Positions 1 through 7,244 of a stretch of DNA of 11,988 nucleotides are shown one piece after another. Both the position numbers and the translations under genes were made by a program. Every line of letters starts with the position of its first letter. The stretch's first letter is position 1. The notes beneath the pieces are model-generated. The model worked only from the letters and a program-made list of their open reading frames with translations. It was not told the origin of the DNA and ran no database searches. The stretch spans positions 1 to 11,988 of the forward strand of contig JAUYSF010000288.1 in assembly GCA_030696435.1 (NCBI GenBank), in the 5' to 3' direction. This stretch comes from Desulfoprunum sp. Lineage in GTDB: Bacteria; Desulfobacterota; Desulfobulbia; Desulfobulbales; Desulfocapsaceae.

Positions 1-708
1 GGCGATCAGCGCCCAACCCAGGGTCTGACTGAAGAGTCCGAGGTTAAAAAGAGAGAGGAAGCTGATGGAGTCGGGGATGGCAAAAGAATCACCGGCGCTC
101 AGCATTCTGAGCCCGAGAAAGATCGCACAGGTCAGCGAGATCAGCATGAGGGCGAAAAAAAATGAGTAATGCTCTCCGTCGGCCTGGATTTTTCTCAGGG
201 TCAGGAGAAAGCCGCTGTAGCAGACGGCCGTCAGGAGGCCGAGGTATATCCCGGTCTTATAGTCGGGAGAAAGAGATGCCCAGCTGAGGCCGACGACCAG
301 GACGAGGCCGAGGATGGCCTGAGGAACCGCGATGAGAAAACGGGGCCGGATCCTCTCGCCGTAAAAGAGAATGCCGACGGCTGCCAGAACGAAGACCTGG
401 AAATTTCCGAGAATGGTCGCGAGTCCGGGGCCGATGAAATGGATGCTGGCGTGCCAGCAGAAGAGATCGAGGGCAAACAGCAGACCACAGACAGTTATGA
501 GCAGCATCCTGCCGGTGGTAATCTTCATGTAATCTCGTTGCCAGAGGCAGGCGGCAAGAAGAAAGAGAAAACCGAAAAAGACCCGGTAGAATGCCGATGT
601 GGTTGGCGGCACCTGGGCGATTTTGACCCAGACCCCCGAGAAACTGATGATGAAGGCTCCGGCCAGAACCTGAAGAATGGCCTTGTTGTCTGAAAAGAAT
701 CTGGACAT
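1..708 (-). CDS. EamA/DMT-family transporter, 3' end outside the window (partial)
   Basis: I translated the minus strand from the ATG at 706-708. It stays open for 236 codons to the window edge, so the C-terminus is missing. The product is a very hydrophobic inner-membrane protein with an EamA pattern: it begins MSRFFSDNKAILQVLAGAF, followed by a first helix with FIISFSGVWVKIA, then the typical LATILGNFQVFVLA stretch and the YGERIRPR loop between helices. About seven of the usual ten helices are present, covering the first EamA repeat and the start of the second. Members of the drug/metabolite transporter superfamily export or import small metabolites, and the substrate cannot be predicted from sequence. 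The region before the ATG has no clear Shine-Dalgarno. The gene is divergent from the oxidoreductase at 1081 and shows no functional link to it. The family call is firm; the substrate is unknown. Confidence 0.88.
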   Translation of the reverse strand, partial: MSRFFSDNKAILQVLAGAFIISFSGVWVKIAQVPPTTSAFYRVFFGFLFLLAACLWQRDYMKITTGRMLLITVCGLLFALDLFCWHASIHFIGPGLATILGNFQVFVLAAVGILFYGERIRPRFLIAVPQAILGLVLVVGLSWASLSPDYKTGIYLGLLTAVCYSGFLLTLRKIQADGEHYSFFFALMLISLTCAIFLGLRMLSAGDSFAIPDSISFLSLFNLGLFSQTLGWALIA

Positions 709-1080
709 GGTTTTATTAAGAGAGAAGATAGAACGCCCCGCTCCGGGCAATAGGTTTATGAATGAAACAATTGCGTCATGGTAGTGGAGTATTACTCGAA
801 AAGCATCATCTTTCTCCTGATATCAAGGGTTGACGTCTCTGGTCTTTGAAGAATTATTAAGAACAATTCACAGTCCCGGCATCGACTTTTTCTTCTTCAG
901 TCAGGACATATTTTACGTTGAAAAGTCCTTGCCTTTATAGCGGGTTTTTGTTACGGAATGTGAGCGAACAGTCTATGTTCACGGTAGTCTTGCCCGGCAG
1001 TCCTGGTTCCCGGTTTATGGAAAATGCCTGGTTTTCCCTCAGGAGCTGATTCCTGAATACCTGACAGTGAGTGGGACATT
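709..1080. other. 372-nt divergent intergenic region without a gene
   Basis: No convincing open reading frame is present in either strand. It separates the divergent EamA gene from the dihydroorotate-dehydrogenase-like gene and should hold promoters for both. It contains a possible sigma-70 promoter (830-859, listed separately), a small dyad GAACA-N5-TGTTC at 966-980, and a 6-bp hairpin TCAGGA/TCCTGA at 1039-1056 just before the downstream start codon. None is strong enough to assign a regulator. Confidence 0.6.
830..859 (+). promoter_or_regulatory. Candidate sigma-70 promoter for the DHOD-like gene
   Basis: TTGACG at 830-835 matches the -35 consensus at five of six positions. After an 18-nt spacer, TTATTA at 854-859 is a poor -10 match. 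It points towards the gene at 1081 and would give a leader of about 215 nt. This is a weak pattern match with nothing else supporting it. Confidence 0.25.
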
Positions 1081-2064
1081 ATGAAAGATCTCTCGGTAAA
1101 CTATCTCGGGTTGCAGTTAAAGAACCCCATAATTGTGGGAAGCTGCGGGCTTACAAACTCAGTTGCCAAGATCAGCGAGCTAGCGGCTAATAATGCCGGT
1201 GCCGTGGTTTTGAAATCACTGTTTGAAGAGCAGATCCAGGCTGAGCTTGCTAGTAACATGGAGAGCTACAATACCGACTATCCCGAGGCCGCGGATTATG
1301 TCCGCGAGTATACGCGGGGCAGTGCGGTTCAGGAATATATTGCTCTCGTCGCCGAGGCCAAGAAGGCTGTGGATATCCCCGTGATCGCCAGTATCAACTG
1401 TGTCTCGGGCGCCGAGTGGGTGTCTTTTGCCAAATCAATTGAGCGGGCGGGTGCCGATGCCCTCGAACTCAATATCTCTCTCTTGCCCAGCAACCCCACA
1501 ATGACCTGCCAGGAAAGCGAAAGTCTCTACTTCAGCATCCTGGAAAAAGTCAGTTCAACGCTTTCCATCCCCATCGCCTTGAAGATGAGTAAGTATTCAT
1601 CATCTCTTGCAAATCTTCTTGCCCGGTTGAGCTGGAAGAATCAGGTCCGGGGATTTGTCCTTTTTAACCGTTTTTTCAATCCTGATATCGACATCGACCG
1701 ACTGGTGGTGAAATCTGCCGATATCTTCAGCACACCTCAGGATAATAATGACACCCTGCGCTGGATCGCCTTACTTTCCGGGGTGATCGACAAGGATCTG
1801 GTCGCCTCGACCGGTATCCATGACAGCAGCGGTCTGATCAAACAACTTCTTGTAGGGGCAACGGCGGTACAGGTGGTTTCCACCCTTTATAAGAACGGTT
1901 CCGGACAGATCAATAGCCTGCTCGCCGGCCTGGAAAAATGGATGGAAGAGAAATCATATGACAGTATTGACGATTTCAGGGGAAAGCTAAGTTATCAGCA
2001 GGCGGAGAACCCTGCCGCCTTTGAACGTATCCAGTTTATGAAATACTATGGTGGTATTGCCTGA
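1081..2064 (+). CDS. Dihydroorotate dehydrogenase-like flavoprotein
   Basis: This 327-residue protein has the (beta/alpha)8-barrel layout of the FMN-dependent dihydroorotate dehydrogenase family. It opens with LSVNYLGLQLKNPIIVGS, typical of the family. The barrel markers run in order: VLKS near residue 43, VIASINCVSG (101-110), the AGADALELN strand (123-131), IALKMSKY (165-172), and the phosphate-binding ASTGIHDSSGLIKQLLVGA segment (242-260). The catalytic segment is NISLLPSN (131-138). True DHODs have an N-x-S-C-P-N type sequence there with a catalytic Cys or Ser, so the usual base is absent. This places it in the 'DHOD-like' subgroup whose substrate is unknown, rather than in pyrimidine synthesis as PyrD. 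No pyr gene is nearby. It lies upstream of the Rnf operon on the same strand with a 216-nt gap, so co-transcription is possible but unproven. The ATG at 1081 has only a weak GAGTGGG before it. Confidence 0.87.
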   Translation: MKDLSVNYLGLQLKNPIIVGSCGLTNSVAKISELAANNAGAVVLKSLFEEQIQAELASNMESYNTDYPEAADYVREYTRGSAVQEYIALVAEAKKAVDIPVIASINCVSGAEWVSFAKSIERAGADALELNISLLPSNPTMTCQESESLYFSILEKVSSTLSIPIALKMSKYSSSLANLLARLSWKNQVRGFVLFNRFFNPDIDIDRLVVKSADIFSTPQDNNDTLRWIALLSGVIDKDLVASTGIHDSSGLIKQLLVGATAVQVVSTLYKNGSGQINSLLAGLEKWMEEKSYDSIDDFRGKLSYQQAENPAAFERIQFMKYYGGIA

Positions 2065-2280
2065 TCATGTCTCTCTGCGGTTTAACCCTTGGCTGCGGGA
2101 ACATCCGTCCGAGAGCAAAAGTGGCGTGACGGAAGGGAGGAGGCATTCTCCGCCCGATGGTCAGTATGATCAGCGATGAAGATGCTTCTTCGGAGCGAAG
2201 AGGTTGTGAAGCCCGGTGTGTTCGTCTCACAGAGCAGTCTAACGTACCGTATACCTTAGCCAGTTGACCCTTTCTATACT
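2065..2280 (+). other. 216-nt leader before rnfC with two hairpins
   Basis: No gene is visible here. Two stem-loops can be drawn. The first is GGG-A-GGAG (2135-2142) pairing with CTCC-G-CCC (2148-2155), interrupted by one A/G mismatch and with a 5-nt loop. The second is CTTCTTCG (2185-2192) pairing with CGAAGAGG (2196-2203), with one T-G pair and a 3-nt loop. Neither is followed by a T-run, so they do not look like terminators for the upstream gene. The sequence immediately before the rnfC ATG is pyrimidine-rich and lacks a Shine-Dalgarno. I do not recognise a known riboswitch class. A leader role in controlling the Rnf operon is inference. Confidence 0.35.
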
Positions 2281-3600
2281 ATGATATCCTTACTGACTTT
2301 TCCGAAAGGCGGTGTCCATCCGCCAGATGCAAAGGCCCAGACATCTGAACTCAGCATAGAATTGATGCCTGTTCCCGATGAACTTGAGATCATCCTGGGG
2401 CAGCATATCGGTGCTCCCTGTACTCCTACCGTAGCCAAACGCGGCGAGATTCAAGAAGGGGAGATCATCGGCGAGGTGAAAAAAGGGCTGGGCGTACCGC
2501 TGCATGCCCCCGTTGCCGGTAAGATCAAGGATCTCGGGATGTCGGTGCACCCCATGCGGGTTTCCGCCCCTTCCATCACCATTACGGTAAACCACGCGGC
2601 CGAACCACGGCAGTACCAGGCCGGGGAATGGCAGGCCAACGATCCCAAGGAACTGCTGGCCAGGGTTCATGCCGCCGGCATTATCGGTATCGGCGGTGCC
2701 GGCTTTCCCACCCATGTCAAACTGAGTCCTCCTCCTGATAACCCGATTGATACCTTGCTGCTCAACGGTGCTGAGTGCGAGCCGTATATCACCTCCGACC
2801 ACCGGCAGATGCTCGAACATGCGGCGGAGATAGTCGAGGGGGCCAAGATCATCCTGCGGATACTGGGGATCAAACAATGCAACATCGGTATTGAGAGCAA
2901 TAAGCCCGATGCCATTCTGGCCATGACCGAGGCGGCTCGGGCCGGTTCCACTGCCGAGTATTCACTGACCGTCAATGCCCTGCAGGTCAAATACCCGCAG
3001 GGTTCGGAAAAACAACTTATCCAGGCCATCACCGGACGCAAGGTGCCCGCTATGGCCCTGCCCTCGGCAGTGGGAGTAGTGGTCCACAATGTCTCGACGG
3101 CCCGTGCTATCCGTGATGCGGTGGTATTTGGCAAGCCCCTCTATGAAAAAGTAGTCACCATTGCCGGTAAAGGCATCGCCAGACCGGCCAACCTGCTGGT
3201 CAAGGTCGGGACGAAGATTGGTGATATCGTCAACTATCTGGGTGGCCTCAAACCCGATCTGGCAAAGATCATTATGGGTGGCCCGATGATGGGCTTTGCC
3301 GTCTCCAGTCTTGATATCCCGGTGACCAAGACCACATCGGCGATCCTCTTTCTCACCGAAGAGGAGATAGATACGACCCCTCATTCCCCGTGCATTCGCT
3401 GCGGCTGGTGCCTGGAGGCCTGTCCTATGGGGCTTGAGCCTAAGGAAATAGCTATTTATGTTGAGGCCAATCGGCCGGAAGATACCGCTCAGTTCGGGGT
3501 CTTCGAGTGCTTTGAATGTGGCAGTTGTGCCTATGTCTGCCCGGCGAAAAGGCCGCTGGTCCAGTTTGTCCGCCTTGCAAAGATGAAAGCCAAGAGATAA
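2281..3600 (+). CDS. rnfC: Rnf complex subunit C, NADH/FMN-binding iron-sulfur subunit
   Basis: RnfC is the peripheral cytoplasmic subunit of the Rnf complex where NAD+ is reduced or NADH oxidised. At 439 residues it is normal for a compact RnfC without the long repetitive tail of enterobacteria. The N-terminus carries the family signature FPKGGVHPP (7-15). A barrel-like biotinyl-lipoyl fold follows around LHAPVAGKIKDLG (74-86). The dinucleotide/FMN-binding loop GIGGAGFPTHVK is at 136-147 and LLLNGAECEPYITSDHR at 159-175, both shared with complex I NuoF. Near the C-terminus are two [4Fe-4S] motifs: C371-x2-C374-x2-C377-x3-C381-P and C410-x2-C413-x2-C416-x3-C420-P. The ATG at 2281 gives the conserved N-terminus, and an in-frame stop at 2257-2259 rules out a longer form. 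No Shine-Dalgarno precedes it. It is the first gene of the rnfCDGEAB operon. Confidence 0.97.
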   Translation: MISLLTFPKGGVHPPDAKAQTSELSIELMPVPDELEIILGQHIGAPCTPTVAKRGEIQEGEIIGEVKKGLGVPLHAPVAGKIKDLGMSVHPMRVSAPSITITVNHAAEPRQYQAGEWQANDPKELLARVHAAGIIGIGGAGFPTHVKLSPPPDNPIDTLLLNGAECEPYITSDHRQMLEHAAEIVEGAKIILRILGIKQCNIGIESNKPDAILAMTEAARAGSTAEYSLTVNALQVKYPQGSEKQLIQAITGRKVPAMALPSAVGVVVHNVSTARAIRDAVVFGKPLYEKVVTIAGKGIARPANLLVKVGTKIGDIVNYLGGLKPDLAKIIMGGPMMGFAVSSLDIPVTKTTSAILFLTEEEIDTTPHSPCIRCGWCLEACPMGLEPKEIAIYVEANRPEDTAQFGVFECFECGSCAYVCPAKRPLVQFVRLAKMKAKR

Positions 3601-3670
3601 AGAACTGTATGGTCCTGAGGTATCCGCTCTCACAAAATACTCGGATCCTTTTGTTTTAACAACGTTTCTG

Positions 3671-3678
3671 AAGGAGAT
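3671..3678 (+). promoter_or_regulatory. Strong Shine-Dalgarno that decides the rnfD start
   Basis: AAGGAGAT at 3671-3678 is a near-perfect ribosome binding site. Seven nucleotides after its GGAG core lies an ATC codon (3684-3686), in frame with rnfD. No ATG, GTG or TTG occurs at a suitable distance. An in-frame TGA at 3669-3671 closes the frame upstream. The site therefore marks 3684 as the likely initiation point of rnfD. Confidence 0.7.
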
Positions 3679-3683
3679 ACGCC

Positions 3684-4736
3684 ATCGAACCGCAAGCACC
3701 AGAGAACCAGTCATCTCCCACACTGAGAGGATGGAAGGTATCCATTTCTCCCCATGTGAAGAGCCATGAATCGGTTGAAAAAATCATGTGGACCGTAGTG
3801 GCCTGCCTGATACCGCCGCTGCTCTTGTCTGTTTTCGTTTTCGGTATTCAGGTTTTGTTCATCACAGCTGTTTCGGTGATGAGCTGTGTGGCGGTCGAGG
3901 CCGTCAGTCAGAAGCTGCTGGGTAGGCGGGTTACGGTCAGAGACGGCAGCGCGGTGATTACCGGGATGCTGCTGGCCTTTGTCATTCCACCAGGAGTTTC
4001 ACCGTTGTTGCCGCTCCTCGGAGCAATCATGGCAATCTATATCGGCAAGCACATCCTGGGTGGAATCGGCTACAATATCTTCAATCCTGCACTCCTCGGC
4101 CGATCTTTCCTCCTGGCGTCTTTTCCGGTGGCCATGACCTCGGCGTGGTTACCGCCCTTGAAGAACATGGCCATCTTTTCCTATCTGGGTGATTCTGTCA
4201 ACGCGGTAACCACAGCCACACCCCTAGCGGTAATGAAGGAACAGGGAATCGCCGCCTTTACCGAGCTTTTCGGTTCCGGTGCAAGCCTTTACGGGACCTT
4301 CTTTCTTGGCTGGCGGCCTGGCTGTATCGGCGAAACCTCGGGTTTTCTGTTGGTTCTTGGCGGTCTCTATCTGCTCTACCGAGGTTATATCACCTGGCAT
4401 ATCCCGGTATCGGTACTGGGATCAATCGCCTTGCTATCCTGGATTTTCGGCGGTGAGAGCTATTTCAGTGGCGATCCCCTGTTGGCAATACTCTCAGGCG
4501 GTGCCCTGCTCGGGGCCTTCTATATGGCCAACGATTATGTCACCTGTCCGACCAACAAGATCTCACAGCTCGTCTACGGGGTGGGGATCGGGATACTTAC
4601 AGTAATGATTCGGCTCAAGGGCGGATACCCTGAAGGGATATGTTATGCCATCCTGCTCATGAATCCATTGAGCCCTGTACTTGACGGCTGGTTCAAACCA
4701 CGGCGTTTTGCTCCACCGTTGGGAGGTGGCAGATGA
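3684..4736 (+). CDS. rnfD: Rnf complex subunit D, membrane subunit with covalent FMN
   Basis: RnfD is a polytopic inner-membrane subunit homologous to NqrB. Family hallmarks are GKHILGGIGYNIFNPALLGR, IGETSGF, and the flavinylation sequence VTTATPLA, where the last Thr (about residue 179 from this start) should bind FMN through a phosphoester bond. The first ordinary start codon is GTG at 3756, but it would remove the conserved N-terminal motif WKVSISPHVKS, which is encoded upstream in the same open frame. Only an ATC at 3684 sits correctly behind the AAGGAGAT ribosome site. That start gives 350 residues, the usual family length. A CTG at 3723 is possible but has no ribosome site. The gene follows rnfC after 83 nt and overlaps rnfG by four bases (ATGA), which suggests translational coupling. 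The identity is certain; the start codon is inferred. Confidence 0.95.
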   Translation: MEPQAPENQSSPTLRGWKVSISPHVKSHESVEKIMWTVVACLIPPLLLSVFVFGIQVLFITAVSVMSCVAVEAVSQKLLGRRVTVRDGSAVITGMLLAFVIPPGVSPLLPLLGAIMAIYIGKHILGGIGYNIFNPALLGRSFLLASFPVAMTSAWLPPLKNMAIFSYLGDSVNAVTTATPLAVMKEQGIAAFTELFGSGASLYGTFFLGWRPGCIGETSGFLLVLGGLYLLYRGYITWHIPVSVLGSIALLSWIFGGESYFSGDPLLAILSGGALLGAFYMANDYVTCPTNKISQLVYGVGIGILTVMIRLKGGYPEGICYAILLMNPLSPVLDGWFKPRRFAPPLGGGR

Positions 4737-5617
4737 AAGACATAATGACCATCATCATCCGTCTGACCCTTTCCTGTATGCTTGCCGCCACGGTGATGGG
4801 TGTAGCCTTTCTCGTCACCAACAAGGCCAAGAAACATAACCAGCATGTCAATGAACAGAAGGTCAGATACTCCCTGCTCGGCTATTCGGAACAGAAGCCG
4901 ATCCCGGAGAGCATGACCCTGCATGAAATATACCGCTATATCGTCACAAGCGCAGATGGCCAGTCCATCGGCTATCTTTTGCCGGCCAAGGAGGGCTTCA
5001 TCTTTGTGACCATCGATCTGGAAGGGAAAATGCTTGAGAACAAACCTGTCCAGATTGACGAGGCCATGGTTCGTGAGAAGGAGGAACGCGATAAGGTTAT
5101 CCGGAAGGTCGTCGGCAGCGGCAAGGATATCGCTTTTGCCGATCAGACCATTGTCGTCACCGATAACGGCAAACGAGTGGCCTATCTTCTCGACGGCAAA
5201 TTCACCGGCTTTAAGACCTTTATCGGGGTGATGCTGGCCCTTGATCCACAATTCAGCATCCTCGGCCTGGAGATCCTTGAACATGAAGAAGACCCAGGTC
5301 TTGGAGCCGAAATCAAGCAGAAGTATTTCAAGAACCAGTTTAAGGGCAAGTCTTTTGAGACGCTGAAGAAATTGGAAGTCGTGAAAGAACCGATGCCGGA
5401 TGGCTATGTTCGGGCCCTGGAAGGTAATGCGGCCGAGGCGGATGCGGCGGAAATTCTGAAACAGTATGTTGATCATGATATCTATGCCCTGACAGGTGCC
5501 ACTATCTCAAGCCGTTCGGTGAACAACGGGGTGAAGGGCATCGTCAAGAAATTTGCCTACCGCTTGAATATTCTGGACTCTGTGCTTGTGGAACAGAAGA
5601 TAGCGGTTGCTTTCTAA
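4733..5617 (+). CDS. rnfG: Rnf complex subunit G, membrane-anchored periplasmic flavoprotein
   Basis: RnfG (homologue of NqrC) has one N-terminal membrane helix (about residues 6-29), then an FMN-binding domain facing the periplasm. The family motif HEEDPGLGAEI (184-194) resembles the usual H-x-E-T-P-G-L-G. The flavinylation motif TGATISS is at 254-260, with T257 the expected covalent FMN attachment site. Covalent flavin transfer needs an ApbE-type enzyme, which is not in this window. At 294 residues it is longer than the roughly 200 of enterobacterial RnfG; the extra length lies mostly in the region between the helix and the GLGA motif. The ATG at 4733 overlaps the rnfD stop and has GGAGG six bases before it. 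Confidence 0.96.
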   Translation: MKDIMTIIIRLTLSCMLAATVMGVAFLVTNKAKKHNQHVNEQKVRYSLLGYSEQKPIPESMTLHEIYRYIVTSADGQSIGYLLPAKEGFIFVTIDLEGKMLENKPVQIDEAMVREKEERDKVIRKVVGSGKDIAFADQTIVVTDNGKRVAYLLDGKFTGFKTFIGVMLALDPQFSILGLEILEHEEDPGLGAEIKQKYFKNQFKGKSFETLKKLEVVKEPMPDGYVRALEGNAAEADAAEILKQYVDHDIYALTGATISSRSVNNGVKGIVKKFAYRLNILDSVLVEQKIAVAF

Positions 5618-5637
5618 TCTATTGAGAGGGAATACAC

Positions 5638-6252
5638 GTGGCAAACGATAAAACAAGCTTGCAGCTGATTACACGCGGCATCCTGAGCGAGAACCCGATC
5701 TTCAAGCTGGCCTTGTCGATGTGCCCGGCGGTGGGGATCTCGACCACCGTGATGAACGGGTTCATGCTGGGGATCGCCGTCCTTTTCGTGCAGGTCTTCT
5801 CCAGCGTGACAATATCGCTGTTTAAAAATAAGATTCACCCGCGTATTCGCATACCTACCTACACCCTGACCATCGCCACCTGGGTGACGGTCATCGACCT
5901 GGCACTAGCCGCCTATCTGCCTGAGGCCTATGCCAAGATGGGCATCTTTGTCAAGCTCATCGTCGCCTTTGCCATTATCACCATGCGGCTGGAGATGTTC
6001 GCCTGCAAAGAATCGGCCAAGGATTCCTTCTGGGACGGTCTCGGCATGGGACTTGGCTTTCTCGTCGGCATGATGGTGATCGGTCTGGTCCGTGAGCTGC
6101 TCGGTTCCGGGGCGATTCTCGGATATGATGTCCTCGGGTTCAAACCACTCCTGTTTTTCATCCTGCCCAGCGCTGGTTTCTTTGTCGTAGGCCTGATGAT
6201 GGCCTTCTTCAACTGGGTTGAACTTTTCTACAAACGATCAAGAAGGGGATGA
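5638..6252 (+). CDS. rnfE: Rnf complex subunit E, membrane core; one expected cluster cysteine is replaced by Ala
   Basis: RnfE (homologue of NqrD) is a six-helix inner-membrane protein. With RnfA it forms an inverted pair that holds an intramembrane [2Fe-2S] cluster, each partner giving two cysteines. Here the first ligand is present as MCPAVGIST (C29). The second is expected in a N-C-I-x-x-x-R sequence; aligned by eye to LIVAFAIITMRLEMFA (107-122), the cysteine position is A112 and the preceding Asn is F111. The nearest cysteine is C123. Other family features are intact: DGLGMGLGF (133-141) and VRELLGSGAIL (151-161). The length of 204 residues is usual. It starts at GTG 5638 with GAGAGGG just upstream, 20 nt after rnfG. 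The frame is clean across the altered site, so a local sequencing indel does not explain the change. Confidence 0.95.
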   Translation: MANDKTSLQLITRGILSENPIFKLALSMCPAVGISTTVMNGFMLGIAVLFVQVFSSVTISLFKNKIHPRIRIPTYTLTIATWVTVIDLALAAYLPEAYAKMGIFVKLIVAFAIITMRLEMFACKESAKDSFWDGLGMGLGFLVGMMVIGLVRELLGSGAILGYDVLGFKPLLFFILPSAGFFVVGLMMAFFNWVELFYKRSRRG

Positions 6253-6256
6253 AACC

Positions 6257-7195
6257 ATGTTTGGCAGACAACTGAAATATTGTATCATTGCAGTCCTGCT
6301 CATCCTGCTACCGACCTGCGTCTGGGCTGCAGAGCTGATAAGTCAGCAGAAATTTACTGGAAAGAATGAAATACTGCTCACCTTTGCCGCACCTCTTGAT
6401 AAAGCTGCAGCTAAAAATGTCCGCACCTATATGGTTTTTGAGGAGTCCGATCCGGATATCAAACTGGTGCTGAACGAGGTTATTCTCTCACCGGACGGCC
6501 TGCGGGCCAGGTTGCATTTTGCCGAACCACTGAACACCGCCAAAACCCACGTTGTGGCAATTCGAGACATTGACGGAAAGGAGAAGGCGAGCGTTCAGGT
6601 GAAAAAATCCTATCTGGGCTATCTGCTGTCGATCCTGATTTCGGCTCTTCTGGTCAACAATTTCGTCTTTACCAAGTATCTCGGGCTCTGTGTCTTTTTC
6701 GGGACCTCGAAGAGAAAAACCACGGCAAAGGGTATGGGTGTCGTCTTCACCATCGTCATGGTGGTTTCGGCGATCATGAGCTGGTTCTTTTACCAGTTCA
6801 TCCTCATCCCCTATGACTTGAATTTCCTGCAGATTGTGGTTTTCATCGGCTTAGTATCTCTGACGGTACAGGCGGTGGATACCATCCTGCGCAAGGTCAA
6901 TCCTGTTCTCTTCAATTCCTTTGGCGTGTATCTTGTGCTGGTGATCGCCAACTGTGTTATTATTGCCGTGCCTCTGATGATGGCAAATAATAACTACAAT
7001 GTTGTTGAAACATTCATGCTTGCCTTAGGGGCGGGTGGCGGCTTCCTGCTGGCGCTCTACCTCATGAGCTCGGTACGCGAACGGTTGGATCTTGCCAATA
7101 TCCCACCGACTTTTAAGGGATTGCCGATTTCCTTTATTGTTGCGGGTCAGTTTGCCATGGCCTTCCTGGGATTCTCTGGTCTGCAGCTTTTCTGA
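6257..7195 (+). CDS. rnfA: Rnf complex subunit A with N-terminal signal peptide and periplasmic domain
   Basis: The C-terminal 194 residues (about 119-312) are a normal RnfA (homologue of NqrE): LLVNNFVFTKYLGLC (131-145), FGTSKRK, LVIANCVIIAVPL (228-240) and the final VAGQFAMAFLG. The two expected [2Fe-2S] cysteines C145 and C233 are present. In front lies an extension of about 118 residues not found in standard RnfA. It has a signal peptide (hydrophobic 9-20, probable cleavage after VWA at 24) and about 90 residues of alternating strands with an Ig-like or CopC-like look (FTGKNEILLTFAAPLD, GLRARLHFAEPL). RnfA homologues have their N-terminus outside the cytoplasm, so an exported domain fits the topology. 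The ATG at 6257 follows AAGGGGAT; a longer reading from 6218 would overlap rnfE and hide the signal peptide. It lies four bases after the rnfE stop. The domain's function is unknown. Confidence 0.95.
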   Translation: MFGRQLKYCIIAVLLILLPTCVWAAELISQQKFTGKNEILLTFAAPLDKAAAKNVRTYMVFEESDPDIKLVLNEVILSPDGLRARLHFAEPLNTAKTHVVAIRDIDGKEKASVQVKKSYLGYLLSILISALLVNNFVFTKYLGLCVFFGTSKRKTTAKGMGVVFTIVMVVSAIMSWFFYQFILIPYDLNFLQIVVFIGLVSLTVQAVDTILRKVNPVLFNSFGVYLVLVIANCVIIAVPLMMANNNYNVVETFMLALGAGGGFLLALYLMSSVRERLDLANIPPTFKGLPISFIVAGQFAMAFLGFSGLQLF

Positions 7196-7244
7196 TCAAA
7201 GATCCCTGAACATACAAACGGATGTAATTGAGAGTAACGAGAAT

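Noticed and set aside
169..693. 174-codon plus-strand open frame at the left edge
   Set aside because: Its product is highly charged low-complexity sequence. The opposite strand encodes a clear EamA transporter that runs off the window.
966..980. LexA box
   Set aside because: The spacing between the GAAC and GTTC half-sites is seven bases rather than the four of the Gram-positive LexA box, and no SOS gene is nearby.
2264..2280. TTGACC and TATACT just before rnfC as a promoter
   Set aside because: Only five bases separate the two boxes, and a -10 at 2275-2280 would put the transcript start inside the coding region.
2962..3723. 253-codon open frame on the minus strand opposite rnfC
   Set aside because: It overlaps rnfC almost fully, its translation matches no recognisable fold, and rnfC is unambiguous. 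It is a shadow of a GC-biased codon pattern.
4643..5476. 277-codon open frame on the minus strand opposite rnfD/rnfG
   Set aside because: It is antisense to two certain genes and its product has no recognisable domain.
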